Assembly: GCF_003261575.2 (NCBI RefSeq)
Contig: NZ_CP036175.1
Location: 930,001-994,000 of the forward strand
Source: Klebsiella huaxiensis
GTDB lineage: Bacteria; Pseudomonadota; Gammaproteobacteria; Enterobacterales; Enterobacteriaceae
Length of the DNA stretch: 64,000 nt
Reading direction: 5' to 3'
Shown piece by piece: positions 9,115 to 18,274 of this stretch. Positions within the stretch are counted from its first letter, which is position 1. Every line of letters begins with the position of its first letter. Made by a program: the position numbers and the translations under genes. The notes under the pieces are model-generated. The model saw only the letters and a list, made by a program, of their open reading frames with translations. It was not told the DNA's origin and did no database searches.

Positions 9115-9972
9115 ATGGAAGATTTGAACGTTGTCGATAGCATAAATAACGCCAGTTCGTGGCTGGTGCGCAATCAGGAATTACTGCTGAGCTATGCCGT
9201 CAACATCGTAGCGGCTATCGCGATTATCATTGTTGGTATGATCGTGGCGCGGATTGTGTCTAATACGGTGAATCGCCTGATGCGGGCGCGACATATTGAC
9301 GCTACCGTTGCCGATTTTCTTTCTGCGCTGGTACGTTACGCCGTTATTGCCTTTACGCTGATTGCCGCTTTGGGCCGCGTCGGGGTGCAAACAGCCTCAG
9401 TCATCGCGGTTCTCGGCGCCGCCGGTTTAGCAGTCGGCCTGGCGCTACAGGGTTCGCTCTCTAACCTTGCTGCTGGTGTTCTGCTGGTCGTATTCCGCCC
9501 ATTCCGTGCGGGTGAATACGTTGACCTTGGCGGTATCGCGGGTACCGTGCTGAACGTGCAGATTTTCTCCACAACCCTTCGTAGCGCGGATGGCAAGATT
9601 GTGGTGGTGCCGAATGGTAAAATTATTGCCGGAAACATTATCAACTTCTCCCGTGAGCCGGTCCGTCGCAACGAGTTTGTGATTGGCGTGGCCTACGACG
9701 CTGATATAGACAAGGTGAAACAGCTATTGACCAATATCATTGAGTCGGACGAGCGTATCCTGAAAGATCGTGAAATGACCGTTCGCCTGAATGAACTGGG
9801 CGCTTCATCAGTGAACTATGTGGTACGCGTCTGGAGTAAAAGCAGCGATCTGCAAAGCGTTTACTGGGATGTTCTGGAACGTATTAAGCGCGATTTTGAC
9901 GCTAACGGTATCAGCTTCCCGTATCCGCAGATGGATGTGAATTTGAAGCAGATAAAAGACCCGGCGGAGTAA
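9115..9972 (+). CDS. mscS: Small-conductance mechanosensitive channel
   Basis: This 285-residue inner-membrane channel opens under membrane tension to release solutes during hypo-osmotic shock. Three N-terminal membrane segments are visible (about 27-58, 68-90 and 96-127). TM3 carries the Gly/Ala-rich pore helix, with the two pore leucines at Leu105 and Leu109 as in E. coli MscS. The cytoplasmic beta and alpha/beta vestibule domains follow to the C-terminus. The gene is monocistronic, with its own terminator downstream. Confidence 0.97.
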   Translation: MEDLNVVDSINNASSWLVRNQELLLSYAVNIVAAIAIIIVGMIVARIVSNTVNRLMRARHIDATVADFLSALVRYAVIAFTLIAALGRVGVQTASVIAVLGAAGLAVGLALQGSLSNLAAGVLLVVFRPFRAGEYVDLGGIAGTVLNVQIFSTTLRSADGKIVVVPNGKIIAGNIINFSREPVRRNEFVIGVAYDADIDKVKQLLTNIIESDERILKDREMTVRLNELGASSVNYVVRVWSKSSDLQSVYWDVLERIKRDFDANGISFPYPQMDVNLKQIKDPAE

Positions 9973-9994
9973 TTTTCACGCCAGGTTTAGCGAT

Positions 9995-10027
9995 AAAGGC
10001 TCGCCGTCCCTGATGGTGAGCCTTTTT
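9995..10027 (+). terminator. Terminator after mscS
   Basis: An AGGCTC/GAGCCT stem, extended by inner GCC/GGT pairing, is followed by five T residues, 23 bases after the mscS stop. Confidence 0.8.
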
Positions 10028-10097
10028 AGTTTGCAGAGTCAAATTATGGGAAACACTCAGTTATTAGTCTGGCTAATTAATGATTAATAATATCAAT

Positions 10098-10126
10098 TTC
10101 CGCTAATAATGATATCGCGCTATAGT
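10098..10126 (+). promoter_or_regulatory. Probable argO promoter
   Basis: The hexamer TATAGT at 10121-10126 lies 17 bases after a weak -35 (TTCCGC at 10098-10103), 36 bases before the argO start. The stretch just upstream (about 10055-10097) is very AT-rich. In E. coli the argO promoter is activated by ArgP, which binds such an AT-rich upstream region. The assignment rests on position and composition. Confidence 0.4.
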
Positions 10127-10161
10127 CAGCCGCATTAACGACCTTAGCGGAAATATTCAAC

Positions 10162-10797
10162 ATGTTATCTTATTACTTTCAGGGGCTTGCCCTGGGGGCG
10201 GCAATGATTTTGCCTCTCGGACCCCAAAATGCGTTTGTGATGAATCAGGGCATTCGCCGCCAGTACCATCTGATGATTGCGCTGCTATGCGCTATCAGCG
10301 ATCTGCTGCTGATCTGCGCCGGTATATTTGGTGGCAGCGCGCTGTTGATGCAGTCTCCGTGGCTGTTAGCGTTGGTAACCTGGGGCGGCGTGGCCTTTTT
10401 ATTGTGGTACGGTTTCGGCGCGTTGAAAACGGCTTTTAGCAGCAATCTGGAGCTGGCCAGTGCGGAAGTCATGAAGCAGGGACGCTGGAAAATCATCGTC
10501 ACGATGCTGGCGGTGACCTGGCTTAACCCGCACGTTTATCTTGATACTTTCGTGGTGCTCGGCAGCCTGGGCGGACAGTTAGCAATGGAGCCAAAGCGCT
10601 GGTTCGCGTTAGGTACCATCAGCGCTTCATTTTTATGGTTTTTTGGTCTGGCTCTGCTGGCCGCCTGGCTGGCCCCGCGTTTGCGCACGGCAAAGGCACA
10701 GCGCATTATCAATGTGCTGGTCGGCCTGGTGATGTGGGTGATTGCGCTACAGCTGGCGAAAGACGGCCTGGTGCATGTGCAGATGCTGCTTAACTAA
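10162..10797 (+). CDS. argO: Arginine exporter ArgO
   Basis: This 211-residue inner-membrane protein of the LysE/ArgO family exports arginine and the toxic analogue canavanine. The family signature LPLGPQNAFVMNQG is at residues 18-31, and about five to six hydrophobic segments span the rest. The length equals E. coli ArgO. It is controlled by ArgP, whose gene is also in this window at 18275-19168. Confidence 0.96.
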   Translation: MLSYYFQGLALGAAMILPLGPQNAFVMNQGIRRQYHLMIALLCAISDLLLICAGIFGGSALLMQSPWLLALVTWGGVAFLLWYGFGALKTAFSSNLELASAEVMKQGRWKIIVTMLAVTWLNPHVYLDTFVVLGSLGGQLAMEPKRWFALGTISASFLWFFGLALLAAWLAPRLRTAKAQRIINVLVGLVMWVIALQLAKDGLVHVQMLLN

Positions 10798-10887
10798 GTC
10801 TTGTCCGATGGACTTTCCGCGTGTACGCGCTAAGCTTGCAGGCATGCGTCTGTGTATGGACGACCAATGTAAGATGGAGATACGACA

Positions 10888-11655
10888 GTGAAGTTAAAAG
10901 TCATGGCCCTGGTGGCGGCACTCGGATTTAGCGTAATGGCAGTTCAGGCAAATGAATTGCCAAACGGCCCACATATTGTCACTTCAGGCACCGCCAGCGT
11001 CGCTGCGGTTCCTGATATCGCAACTCTGGCGATTGAAGTCAACGTTTCGGCGAAAGACGCGGCATCGGCAAAGAAACAGGCCGATGAGCGCGTGGCTCAG
11101 TATCTTTCCTTCCTGGAAAAGAGCGGCATTGGAAAAAAAGATATTAACTCGGCCAACCTGCGCACCCAGCCTGATTATGATTATCAGAATGGCAAAAGCA
11201 TTCTCAAGGGCTACCGCGCAGTGCGTACCGTTGAGGTCACGCTGCGTCAGTTAGATAAGCTGAACGGCCTGTTGGATGGGGCGTTAAAAGCCGGTCTGAA
11301 TGAAATTCGCTCCGTGTCGTTGGGCGTTGCGCAGCCGGATGCTTACAAAGACAAAGCGCGTAAAGCGGCGATTGATGATGCCATTCATCAGGCGCAAGAG
11401 CTGGCGACAGGCTTCCATGGTAAACTGGGGCCGGTTTATAGCGTGCGTTATCATGTCTCCAACTATCAGCCAAGCCCGATGGTGCGGATGATGAAAGCCG
11501 ATGCCGCACCGGTTTCTGCTCAGGAAACCTACGAGCAGGCGACCATTCAGTTTGATGACCAGGTTGATGTGGTGTTTGAACTGCAACCGACCCAGTCTAC
11601 GCCAGCACCCGCTGCGCCAGCGAAACCCGCTGAAGAGCCAAAAGCGGCACAGTAA
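10888..11655 (+). CDS. yggE: Periplasmic SIMPL-domain protein YggE
   Basis: This 255-residue protein has an N-terminal signal peptide (hydrophobic core 5-19, likely cleavage after VQA) and a SIMPL (DUF541) domain. E. coli YggE is a periplasmic protein linked to oxidative-stress resistance; its molecular activity is not settled. Translation starts at a GTG after AAGATGGAGA. The C-terminal 25 residues are a Pro/Ala/Lys-rich tail, slightly longer than in E. coli (246 residues). A strong terminator follows. Confidence 0.93.
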   Translation: MKLKVMALVAALGFSVMAVQANELPNGPHIVTSGTASVAAVPDIATLAIEVNVSAKDAASAKKQADERVAQYLSFLEKSGIGKKDINSANLRTQPDYDYQNGKSILKGYRAVRTVEVTLRQLDKLNGLLDGALKAGLNEIRSVSLGVAQPDAYKDKARKAAIDDAIHQAQELATGFHGKLGPVYSVRYHVSNYQPSPMVRMMKADAAPVSAQETYEQATIQFDDQVDVVFELQPTQSTPAPAAPAKPAEEPKAAQ

Positions 11656-11662
11656 TTCCGTT

Positions 11663-11687
11663 ACCCGGCATTCGTGCCGGGTTTTTT
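11663..11687 (+). terminator. Terminator after yggE
   Basis: An 8-base-pair stem ACCCGGCA/TGCCGGGT with loop TTCG is followed by six T residues, directly after the yggE stop. Confidence 0.92.
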
Positions 11688-11775
11688 CTGTGACCATCTG
11701 TAAAAATGAGAGCACGGCAAAAGTCTTTTCTCCTGATGAAGTGAGGATATATCCCTGTCCTTTTACGAGGTAAAC

Positions 11776-12672
11776 ATGGATATCTTTATTTCGAAAAAAA
11801 TGCGTAATTTTATCCTGCTGGCGCAGACCAATAACATCGCCAGAGCGGCGGAAAAAATACACATGACCGCCTCCCCGTTTGGCAAAAGCATCGCTGCGCT
11901 TGAGGATCAAATTGGCTATACGCTGTTTACCCGCAAAGATAACAGTATCAGTCTGAACAAAGCGGGGCAGGAGCTTTATCAGAAGCTGTTTCCGATTTAT
12001 CAGCGCTTATCGGCAATTGATAACGAAATCCATCACTCGACGCACCGTTCGCGCAATATTGTCATCGGTATCGACAACACGTATCCCACCATTATTTTTG
12101 ATCAACTGATAAGCCTCGGCGACAAATACGACGGCGTCACCGCGCAGGCGGTGGAGTTCAGCGAAAATGGGGTGATTGATAATCTGTTTGACCATCAGCT
12201 CGATTTTATTATCTCGCCACAGCACGTTTCCGCTCGCGTTCAGGAGCTAGAAAATCTGACCATCACCGAGCTTGCACCTTTGCGGCTGGGGTTTCTTGTT
12301 TCCCGTCGTTACGAAGATAAGCCACCGCAAGAGCTTTTGCGTGAGCTACCCTGGTTGCAAATGCGCTTCCAGAACCGAGCGAATTTTGAGGCGATGCTGG
12401 ATGCTTATATGCGCCCATGCGGAATTAATCCCACGGTCATCTATCGGCCTTACAGCTTTATGGCCAAGATCAGCGCCGTGGAGCGCGGACAGTTTCTGAC
12501 GGTGATCCCGTATTTTGCCTGGCGTCTGGTGAACCCGGCGAAGCTGAAGTACTTCGACGCGCCCGGTAGCCCAATGTATATGCAGGAGTATCTCTACTCG
12601 CTGAAAAACCATCGCTATACCGCCGCAATGCTTCAGCACATTACTGAAGATCGCGACGGAACGGCGAATTAG
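11776..12672 (+). CDS. ygfI: LysR-family transcriptional regulator YgfI
   Basis: This 298-residue LysR-type regulator has an N-terminal winged helix-turn-helix in residues 5-65 (IARAAEKIHMTASPFGKSI) and an effector-binding domain to the end. It is orthologous by position and sequence to E. coli YgfI. It converges on the scpABC operon and overlaps the 3' end of scpC by four bases, so it is not the usual divergent LysR arrangement. Whether it controls scp is unknown. AGGT six bases before the ATG is the likely ribosome site. Confidence 0.9.
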   Translation: MDIFISKKMRNFILLAQTNNIARAAEKIHMTASPFGKSIAALEDQIGYTLFTRKDNSISLNKAGQELYQKLFPIYQRLSAIDNEIHHSTHRSRNIVIGIDNTYPTIIFDQLISLGDKYDGVTAQAVEFSENGVIDNLFDHQLDFIISPQHVSARVQELENLTITELAPLRLGFLVSRRYEDKPPQELLRELPWLQMRFQNRANFEAMLDAYMRPCGINPTVIYRPYSFMAKISAVERGQFLTVIPYFAWRLVNPAKLKYFDAPGSPMYMQEYLYSLKNHRYTAAMLQHITEDRDGTAN

Positions 12673-14135
12673 CCGAGCATCGAGCCGTATTCGATTAAGT
12701 TACGGTGCAGATCGAATGCGTGGCGGAGGTCGTGATGAATATGCCCGCCGGGCGCATTTTCCAGATAGCGATGCAGGTAGTTTCGATAGAGCGGATGCGC
12801 GCAATTTTCGATAATCGTGTGCGCCCGCTGTAGCGGCGATAGCCCACGCAGATCGGCGATCCCTTGCTCGGTGATGATGACTTTCACACTGTGCTCGCTG
12901 TGATCAACATGGCTGCACATCGGCACAATCGTCGAGATTTTCCCATCTCTGGCAATTGACGGTGCCATGAAAATGGAGAGATATGCGTTGCGCTCGAAAT
13001 CGCCGCTGCCGCCGATGCCGTTCATCAGATTCACCCCGGCCACGTGGGTGGAGTTGGCGTGACCGTAGATATCAAACTCCAGCCCGACGTTCAGGGCGAT
13101 AACCCCCAAACGGCGGATGATCTCCGGATTATTGGAGATCTCCTGCGGGCGCAGTATGATGCGGCTGGAGAAGAAGTCCATATTGTCGTAAATCTTATGC
13201 AGCGAATCGGCGGAGACCGTCAGGCTGGAGGCGCTGGCCCCGGTGATTTTTCCGCTTTCCAGCAGATGTACCACCGACTCCTGCAAAACCTCTGAATACA
13301 TCGTAAACGGCGGAATATCCGGGTTTTCGCCAAGCCGCGCCATCACCGCGTTGTTGATATTGCCAACTCCGCTTTGCAGCGGTAGAAACTCAGACGGGAT
13401 CCGTCCCTGCGCCATCTCATTGAGCAAAAATGTCACTACATTGTCGGCGATTTGCTGGCAGAAAGGGTTGATCTTCTCCAGTGCGTTACCAGCATCGGGC
13501 AGATCGGTCTCCACTACCGCGACAATCTTTTTCGGATCGACCTGTACGTACTGGCTGCCTACGCGATCCATGGTGTGAAAAATAGAGACGCTATTGCGAC
13601 GCGGCGGCGCGCCGGGGATCACGATATCAGCCAACTCAGCAACCCGCGGGCAGTGGTAGTGATTAAGCTCAATGATCACTTTTTTTGCCCGCAGCAGCCA
13701 GGTTGGTGCATTGCCGATCCCGCTGGAGAGCCAGACTCGCCCATCCGGCGCAATGGCTGAAGCCTCGATCACCGCAACGTCAATATCGCCAAAGAAGCCG
13801 TAGTTGACCATCTGCGCCACTTCACTCAGGTGCAGGTCGACAAATTTCACTCTCCCCTGATTGATTTTTTGCCGCAGGCCTGAGGCGGTCTGATACGGTG
13901 CGCGCCACGAGACGGCGTCGGCTTCTGATAGGGCATCATCCGCCACTGCACTAATTGACGCCCCGGTTAGCAAACGAATCTGAAAAGGCTGTTGCGCCTG
14001 ATGCAGTTCGCTGGCGCGGCGGGCAATGGCAGCAGGCAGGGCCTTGGGCGAACCGGCGGGCGTGAACCCGCTGAACGCAACCATCTGGTCGTGCTGGATA
14101 ATCTCCGCTGCTTCATCGGCGCTCATCCGTTTCAT
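12669..14135 (-). CDS. scpC: Propionyl-CoA:succinate CoA transferase (ScpC)
   Basis: This 488-residue enzyme of the acetyl-CoA hydrolase/cat1 CoA-transferase family moves CoA from propionyl-CoA to succinate, regenerating succinyl-CoA for the Scp cycle. Conserved segments include AFSGFTPAGSPKALP near the N-terminus, GIGNAPTWLLRA in the middle and GIGGSGDFERNAY in the C-terminal domain. The ATG at 14135 is chosen because AAGGAGAGC lies just upstream and it starts ten bases after the scpB stop. It is the last gene of scpA-argK-scpB-scpC. Confidence 0.95.
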   Translation of the reverse strand: MKRMSADEAAEIIQHDQMVAFSGFTPAGSPKALPAAIARRASELHQAQQPFQIRLLTGASISAVADDALSEADAVSWRAPYQTASGLRQKINQGRVKFVDLHLSEVAQMVNYGFFGDIDVAVIEASAIAPDGRVWLSSGIGNAPTWLLRAKKVIIELNHYHCPRVAELADIVIPGAPPRRNSVSIFHTMDRVGSQYVQVDPKKIVAVVETDLPDAGNALEKINPFCQQIADNVVTFLLNEMAQGRIPSEFLPLQSGVGNINNAVMARLGENPDIPPFTMYSEVLQESVVHLLESGKITGASASSLTVSADSLHKIYDNMDFFSSRIILRPQEISNNPEIIRRLGVIALNVGLEFDIYGHANSTHVAGVNLMNGIGGSGDFERNAYLSIFMAPSIARDGKISTIVPMCSHVDHSEHSVKVIITEQGIADLRGLSPLQRAHTIIENCAHPLYRNYLHRYLENAPGGHIHHDLRHAFDLHRNLIEYGSMLG

Positions 14136-14145
14136 TTTGCTCTCC

Positions 14146-14931
14146 TTAATGGCCGACAAAATTAGGTTTACGTTTTTCCATAAACGCGCTCATTCCTTCC
14201 TGATAATCCTCACTGTCGTAAACGGCGCGGCGCATCCCCTGAATACGTTCGAACTCATCGGAATTCATGGTGTGCGCTTCGCCAAGCACGCGCAGCTCTT
14301 CCTTTATTACCGCAATGGCCAGCGGCGCTTTTTCCGAGATGTGGTGCGCCATCTGGAGGGTGAAATCTTCCAGCTCTTCAACCTCCACGACGTGGTTGAG
14401 AATGCCGACCGCCAGCGCGCGCTGGGCGGTAATCGGCAGGGCGGTGAAAATTAGTTCTTTAACGATATGGAAACCTGCGTCGCGGGTAAGGTTGTGGATG
14501 CCGACCAGGTTGTACGGTACGCCGAGGTTGACCGGGGTCATTGAGAAGGTTGAGGTGCTGGCAGAAATAATCAGATCGGAACTCATGATCATCTCAAACG
14601 CACCGCCCCAGACGCTGCCTTCAACCATTGAGATCACCGGCTTCGGGTATTTTTGGATCATGCGGGTGATTTGGCGTAGCGGATCGTCATAAGAGAGCGG
14701 ATCGCGGCGTCCACTGGGTAATTCGTGGATGTCATGACCAGCGGAGAAGACTTTCGCTCCGCTCGGGGCTCGTAAAATAACGCAGCGAATTTCCGGCTTG
14801 TTGAGATCGCTTAGCGCCTGCATCAGATCGTCGATAAACACCTTGCTCAGGGCATTGAGCTTGCGGGTATAGTTGAACTCAATGACCGCAACTTTCTGGA
14901 TGATTTCAACATTAACATATTGATAAGACAT
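14146..14931 (-). CDS. scpB: Methylmalonyl-CoA decarboxylase (ScpB)
   Basis: This 261-residue crotonase-family enzyme decarboxylates methylmalonyl-CoA to propionyl-CoA. The oxyanion-hole regions are recognisable in KVFSAGHDIHELPSG (near 60-74) and EGSVWGGAFEMIMSSDL (near 102-118). The length equals E. coli ScpB with the ATG at 14931. The frame stays open upstream into argK but without family resemblance. It follows argK by 13 bases. Confidence 0.96.
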   Translation of the reverse strand: MSYQYVNVEIIQKVAVIEFNYTRKLNALSKVFIDDLMQALSDLNKPEIRCVILRAPSGAKVFSAGHDIHELPSGRRDPLSYDDPLRQITRMIQKYPKPVISMVEGSVWGGAFEMIMSSDLIISASTSTFSMTPVNLGVPYNLVGIHNLTRDAGFHIVKELIFTALPITAQRALAVGILNHVVEVEELEDFTLQMAHHISEKAPLAIAVIKEELRVLGEAHTMNSDEFERIQGMRRAVYDSEDYQEGMSAFMEKRKPNFVGH

Positions 14932-14944
14932 AAATATCCTTGCA

Positions 14945-15937
14945 TTAAAAGTAATGATTCTGGAGAAATTCGCTGATCTGCCGCAGTCCGGTACGCGGCG
15001 AGAGGCTGTTATTTTTGACGGCTTGTAGCGTCTGCTGGAAGTAGTGCTCGAAGTCGGTACGGGCAAAGAGCTGGTGCAGCGCTTCCGTTTCGGTCTGCTT
15101 TTGCAGCCACTCCACCGCCTGCTGCTGACGCAGTTTTTCCAGACTTCCGCTGGCGGTCAGTGCCGTCCTGAAGTCAAGGATGGCGAGCCAGATTTCTTCT
15201 AAACCGCGTTTTTCCAGCGCGCTACAGCTCAGAACGCGCGGCTGCCACTCAGCGTATTTTCGACGCAATATATGTAGCGCGGATTCGTACATATGGCGGG
15301 CGATGGCGACGCTGGAGCGGTTATCACCGTCGTCTTTGTTAATGACCACCAGATCCGCCATCTCCATGATGCCTTTTTTGATGCCCTGGAGGTCGTCGCC
15401 GCCACCGGCGATTTGCAGTGAGATAAAGCAGTCCACTAGGCGGGAGATCTCTGTTTCTGACTGCCCAACGCCGACGGTTTCGACGATCACCACGTTGTAA
15501 CCCGCTGCTTCGCACAGCAGCATTAATTCCCGAGCGCGCTGGCTTGTGCCGCCAAGGTGCCCGCCGGAGGGAACCGGCCGAATAAACGCGCTGTCTGAGC
15601 GCGATAGCTCGACCATCCGGGTTTTATCGCCGAGAATGCTGCCGCCGCTAACCGGACTGCTGGGGTCAACGGCAATTACCGCCACCTTTAACCCCTCACG
15701 GATTAGCAACATGCCAAAGGTTTCCAGAAAGGTGCTTTTTCCGGCTCCCGGCGTACCGGTGATGCCCAAACGCAGGGCGTTACCGGTGAACGGCATAATG
15801 GCGTCCAGCAGTTGCGTACTCAGCGCCTGATGCCGAGAATGTTGGCTTTCTACCAGCGTCATGGCCTGGGCGAGCGTGGCGCGCTCCCCCAGCAGCAGTC
15901 GACGGATGGCATCAGCAAGGGTGGATTCGTTAATCAT
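14945..15937 (-). CDS. argK: GTPase chaperone of methylmalonyl-CoA mutase (ArgK/MeaB family)
   Basis: This 330-residue G3E-family GTPase interacts with and protects the B12-dependent mutase ScpA. The Walker A motif GTPGAGKS is at residues 61-68, followed by AVDPSSP, the switch-region ETVGVGQSE and the guanine-specificity motif NKDDG. The name argK reflects an old, incorrect kinase assignment. The start overlaps the scpA stop by eight bases, so translation is coupled to the client enzyme. Confidence 0.95.
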   Translation of the reverse strand: MINESTLADAIRRLLLGERATLAQAMTLVESQHSRHQALSTQLLDAIMPFTGNALRLGITGTPGAGKSTFLETFGMLLIREGLKVAVIAVDPSSPVSGGSILGDKTRMVELSRSDSAFIRPVPSGGHLGGTSQRARELMLLCEAAGYNVVIVETVGVGQSETEISRLVDCFISLQIAGGGDDLQGIKKGIMEMADLVVINKDDGDNRSSVAIARHMYESALHILRRKYAEWQPRVLSCSALEKRGLEEIWLAILDFRTALTASGSLEKLRQQQAVEWLQKQTETEALHQLFARTDFEHYFQQTLQAVKNNSLSPRTGLRQISEFLQNHYF

Positions 15938-18074
15938 GATGCTGGCTAATCCGCGTCAACACGTCGCGCACGCTCTCCAGCATCGGCGTGCCGGGGCCGT
16001 AAATGGCCGCTACGCCATGCTCATGCAGGAAGGCGTAATCCTGCGGCGGGATCACGCCGCCGGCGATGACGCAGATATCATCACGACCCCATTTTTTCAG
16101 TGCGGCAACCAGTTCAGGAATCAACGTCTTGTGGCCCGCCGCCAGTGACGACGCGCCAACCACGTGCACGTCGTTTTCCACCGCCAGACGGGCGATCTCA
16201 TCGGGCGTGGAGAACATCGGGCTGAGATCGACATCGAAGCCGAGATCGGAATAGGCGCTGGCGATCACTTTGGCCCCGCGATCGTGGCCGTCCTGGCCCA
16301 TCTTGGCGATTAGAATACGCGGACGGCGGCCGTTCTCTGCCAGGAACTGGTCAGTTTGCGCAACAATAGCGTCAAACTCGCCGGCGGATTTATCCGACTG
16401 GTGGTAGCTTTGCGCAATGACTCCGGTGACGCACTGGCTGGGCACCAGATAACGGTCAAACGCGGCTTCCAGCGCGTCGGAAATCTCACCGAGCGTGGCG
16501 CGAACGCGGGCGGCGTTAACGGCGGCGGCGAGCAGGTTTTCATTATGCTGTGCGGCGTGGGTGAGGGCGCTCAGCGCGGATTTTACTGCCGTATCGTCAC
16601 GGGTGGCGCGAATACGTTCCAGCGAGGCGATTTGCTCGTTGCGCACTTTAACGTTGTCGATTTCCAGTACCGCCGTTTCGTCCTCTTTCTCCAGTTTGTA
16701 CTTGTTGACGCCGACGATAACGCGCTTGCCCTGGTCGATCAGCGACTGCTCGCGGGCGGACGCTTCTTCGATCATCCGCTTCGGCAGGCCCGCTTCGATG
16801 GCCTTTGCCATGCCGCCCGCTTCGTCGATCTGGCGGATAATCGCCCGCGCCTGCTTGACGATGTGATCGGTCAGCGACTCCACGTAGTAAGAACCGGCCA
16901 GCGGATCGACGGTGCGGCAGATCTCCGACTCCTCCTGAATGATGATCTGCGTATTGCGTGCGATGCGGGCGGAAAAGTCGGTGGGCAAACCGAGCGCCTC
17001 GTCGAAGGCGTTGGTGTGCAGCGACTGGGTGCCACCAAGCGTAGCGCCGAGTGCTTCGATGGTGGTGCGGATCACGTTATTGTACGGATCCTGCTCGGTC
17101 AGGCTCCAGCCAGAGGTCTGGCAGTGGGTGCGCAGCGCCAGCGACTTTGGATTGGTCGCGCCAAAACCGCTGACCGCCTCGCTCCACAGATAGCGTGCGG
17201 CGCGCAGCATGGCGACGTTCATAAACAGATCCATGCCGATGCCGAAGAAGAACGACAGGCGCGGGGCGAAATCGTCGATTTTCAGCCCGGCGGAGAGTGC
17301 GGCCCTGATGTACTCGATGCCGTCGGCGAGGGTGAACGCCACCTGTTGTACGCAGTTAGCGCCCGCTTCGCCCATGTGATAGCCGCTGATGCTGATGGTG
17401 TTAAAGCGCGGCATGTTGTCTGAACACCAGGCGATGATGTCGGCGATAATGCGCATCGACGGCTTCGGCGGGTAAATATAGGTGTTGCGGCACAGGTACT
17501 CTTTCAGAATATCGTTCTGGATCGTCCCGGTAAGCAGTTCCGGCGCCACGCCCTGCTCCTGCGCCGCCACGACGTAAAACGCCAGCACCGGCAGCACCGC
17601 ACCGTTCATGGTCATCGATACGGACATCTTATCCAGCGGGATCTGGTCGAACAGCACCTTCATGTCTTCGACGGTATCGATGGCGACGCCCGCTTTACCA
17701 ACGTCGCCCGCCACACGCGGGTTATCGGAGTCGTAACCGCGATGGGTGGCGAGATCGAAAGCGACGGAAAGCCCTTTTTGCCCGGCGGCGAGGTTGCGGC
17801 GGTAAAAGGCGTTGGACTCTTTGGCGGTGGAGAAACCGGCGTACTGGCGGATGGTCCATGGCTGGGCGGTATACATGGTGGCCCGCGGGCCGCGAACGTA
17901 AGGTGCCAGGCCGGGAAGCGTGCCAGTGACCTCCAGATTATCGAGGTCGGCTTCGGTATACAGTGGTTTGATGGCAATCCCTTCTGCCGTCTGTTTTACC
18001 AAAGACTCAACGGTTTTTTCCCGCCGACTCAGTTCCTTATTGGCGAGCGTCCGCCACTCCTGCAAGTCTGACAT
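15930..18074 (-). CDS. scpA: Methylmalonyl-CoA mutase (ScpA, Sbm)
   Basis: This 714-residue adenosylcobalamin-dependent enzyme isomerises succinyl-CoA to methylmalonyl-CoA. An N-terminal TIM-barrel with the substrate segment GPRATMYTAQPWTIRQYAG is followed by a C-terminal B12-binding domain whose DxHxxG motif is Asp595-Gly-His597 in GQDGHDRGA. The ATG at 18074 gives exactly the E. coli length, and a short upstream in-frame extension lacks support. It is the first gene of the scp operon. The cycle also needs B12, which E. coli relatives take up or make. No methylmalonyl-CoA epimerase gene is nearby, as in E. coli. Confidence 0.97.
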   Translation of the reverse strand: MSDLQEWRTLANKELSRREKTVESLVKQTAEGIAIKPLYTEADLDNLEVTGTLPGLAPYVRGPRATMYTAQPWTIRQYAGFSTAKESNAFYRRNLAAGQKGLSVAFDLATHRGYDSDNPRVAGDVGKAGVAIDTVEDMKVLFDQIPLDKMSVSMTMNGAVLPVLAFYVVAAQEQGVAPELLTGTIQNDILKEYLCRNTYIYPPKPSMRIIADIIAWCSDNMPRFNTISISGYHMGEAGANCVQQVAFTLADGIEYIRAALSAGLKIDDFAPRLSFFFGIGMDLFMNVAMLRAARYLWSEAVSGFGATNPKSLALRTHCQTSGWSLTEQDPYNNVIRTTIEALGATLGGTQSLHTNAFDEALGLPTDFSARIARNTQIIIQEESEICRTVDPLAGSYYVESLTDHIVKQARAIIRQIDEAGGMAKAIEAGLPKRMIEEASAREQSLIDQGKRVIVGVNKYKLEKEDETAVLEIDNVKVRNEQIASLERIRATRDDTAVKSALSALTHAAQHNENLLAAAVNAARVRATLGEISDALEAAFDRYLVPSQCVTGVIAQSYHQSDKSAGEFDAIVAQTDQFLAENGRRPRILIAKMGQDGHDRGAKVIASAYSDLGFDVDLSPMFSTPDEIARLAVENDVHVVGASSLAAGHKTLIPELVAALKKWGRDDICVIAGGVIPPQDYAFLHEHGVAAIYGPGTPMLESVRDVLTRISQHHD

Positions 18075-18240
18075 TTTGTGCTCCGTATTCCACAATTAAA
18101 ATAAGGTATTGCGAATACGGTGAGCTTTTTAACGATCCTTGTCGCCAGCAAAAAATAGCCATCAATGCGTCGTTTTTTGCCGCATGGAATATTTTATTTT
18201 GTGATGTATTTCAAAGACGTGGTGTAGGGATGGTGGGTCA

Positions 18241-18266
18241 AGCAGGCCGGATAGATCCGGCCTGCT
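18241..18266. terminator. Strong inverted repeat between argP and scpA
   Basis: The arms 18241-18252 and 18255-18266 pair perfectly over 12 bases around two unpaired bases. The repeat lies 9 bases past the argP stop and about 170 bases before scpA. It has no T-tract on either side, so it may be a 3'-end stabiliser or a REP-like element rather than a typical rho-independent terminator. Confidence 0.5.
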
Positions 18267-18274
18267 GGCGAGGC

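Noticed and set aside
16356..17423. Plus-strand open frame (355 codons) within scpA
   Set aside because: Antisense shadow of a GC-rich gene; Gly/Ala/Arg-rich without recognisable motifs.
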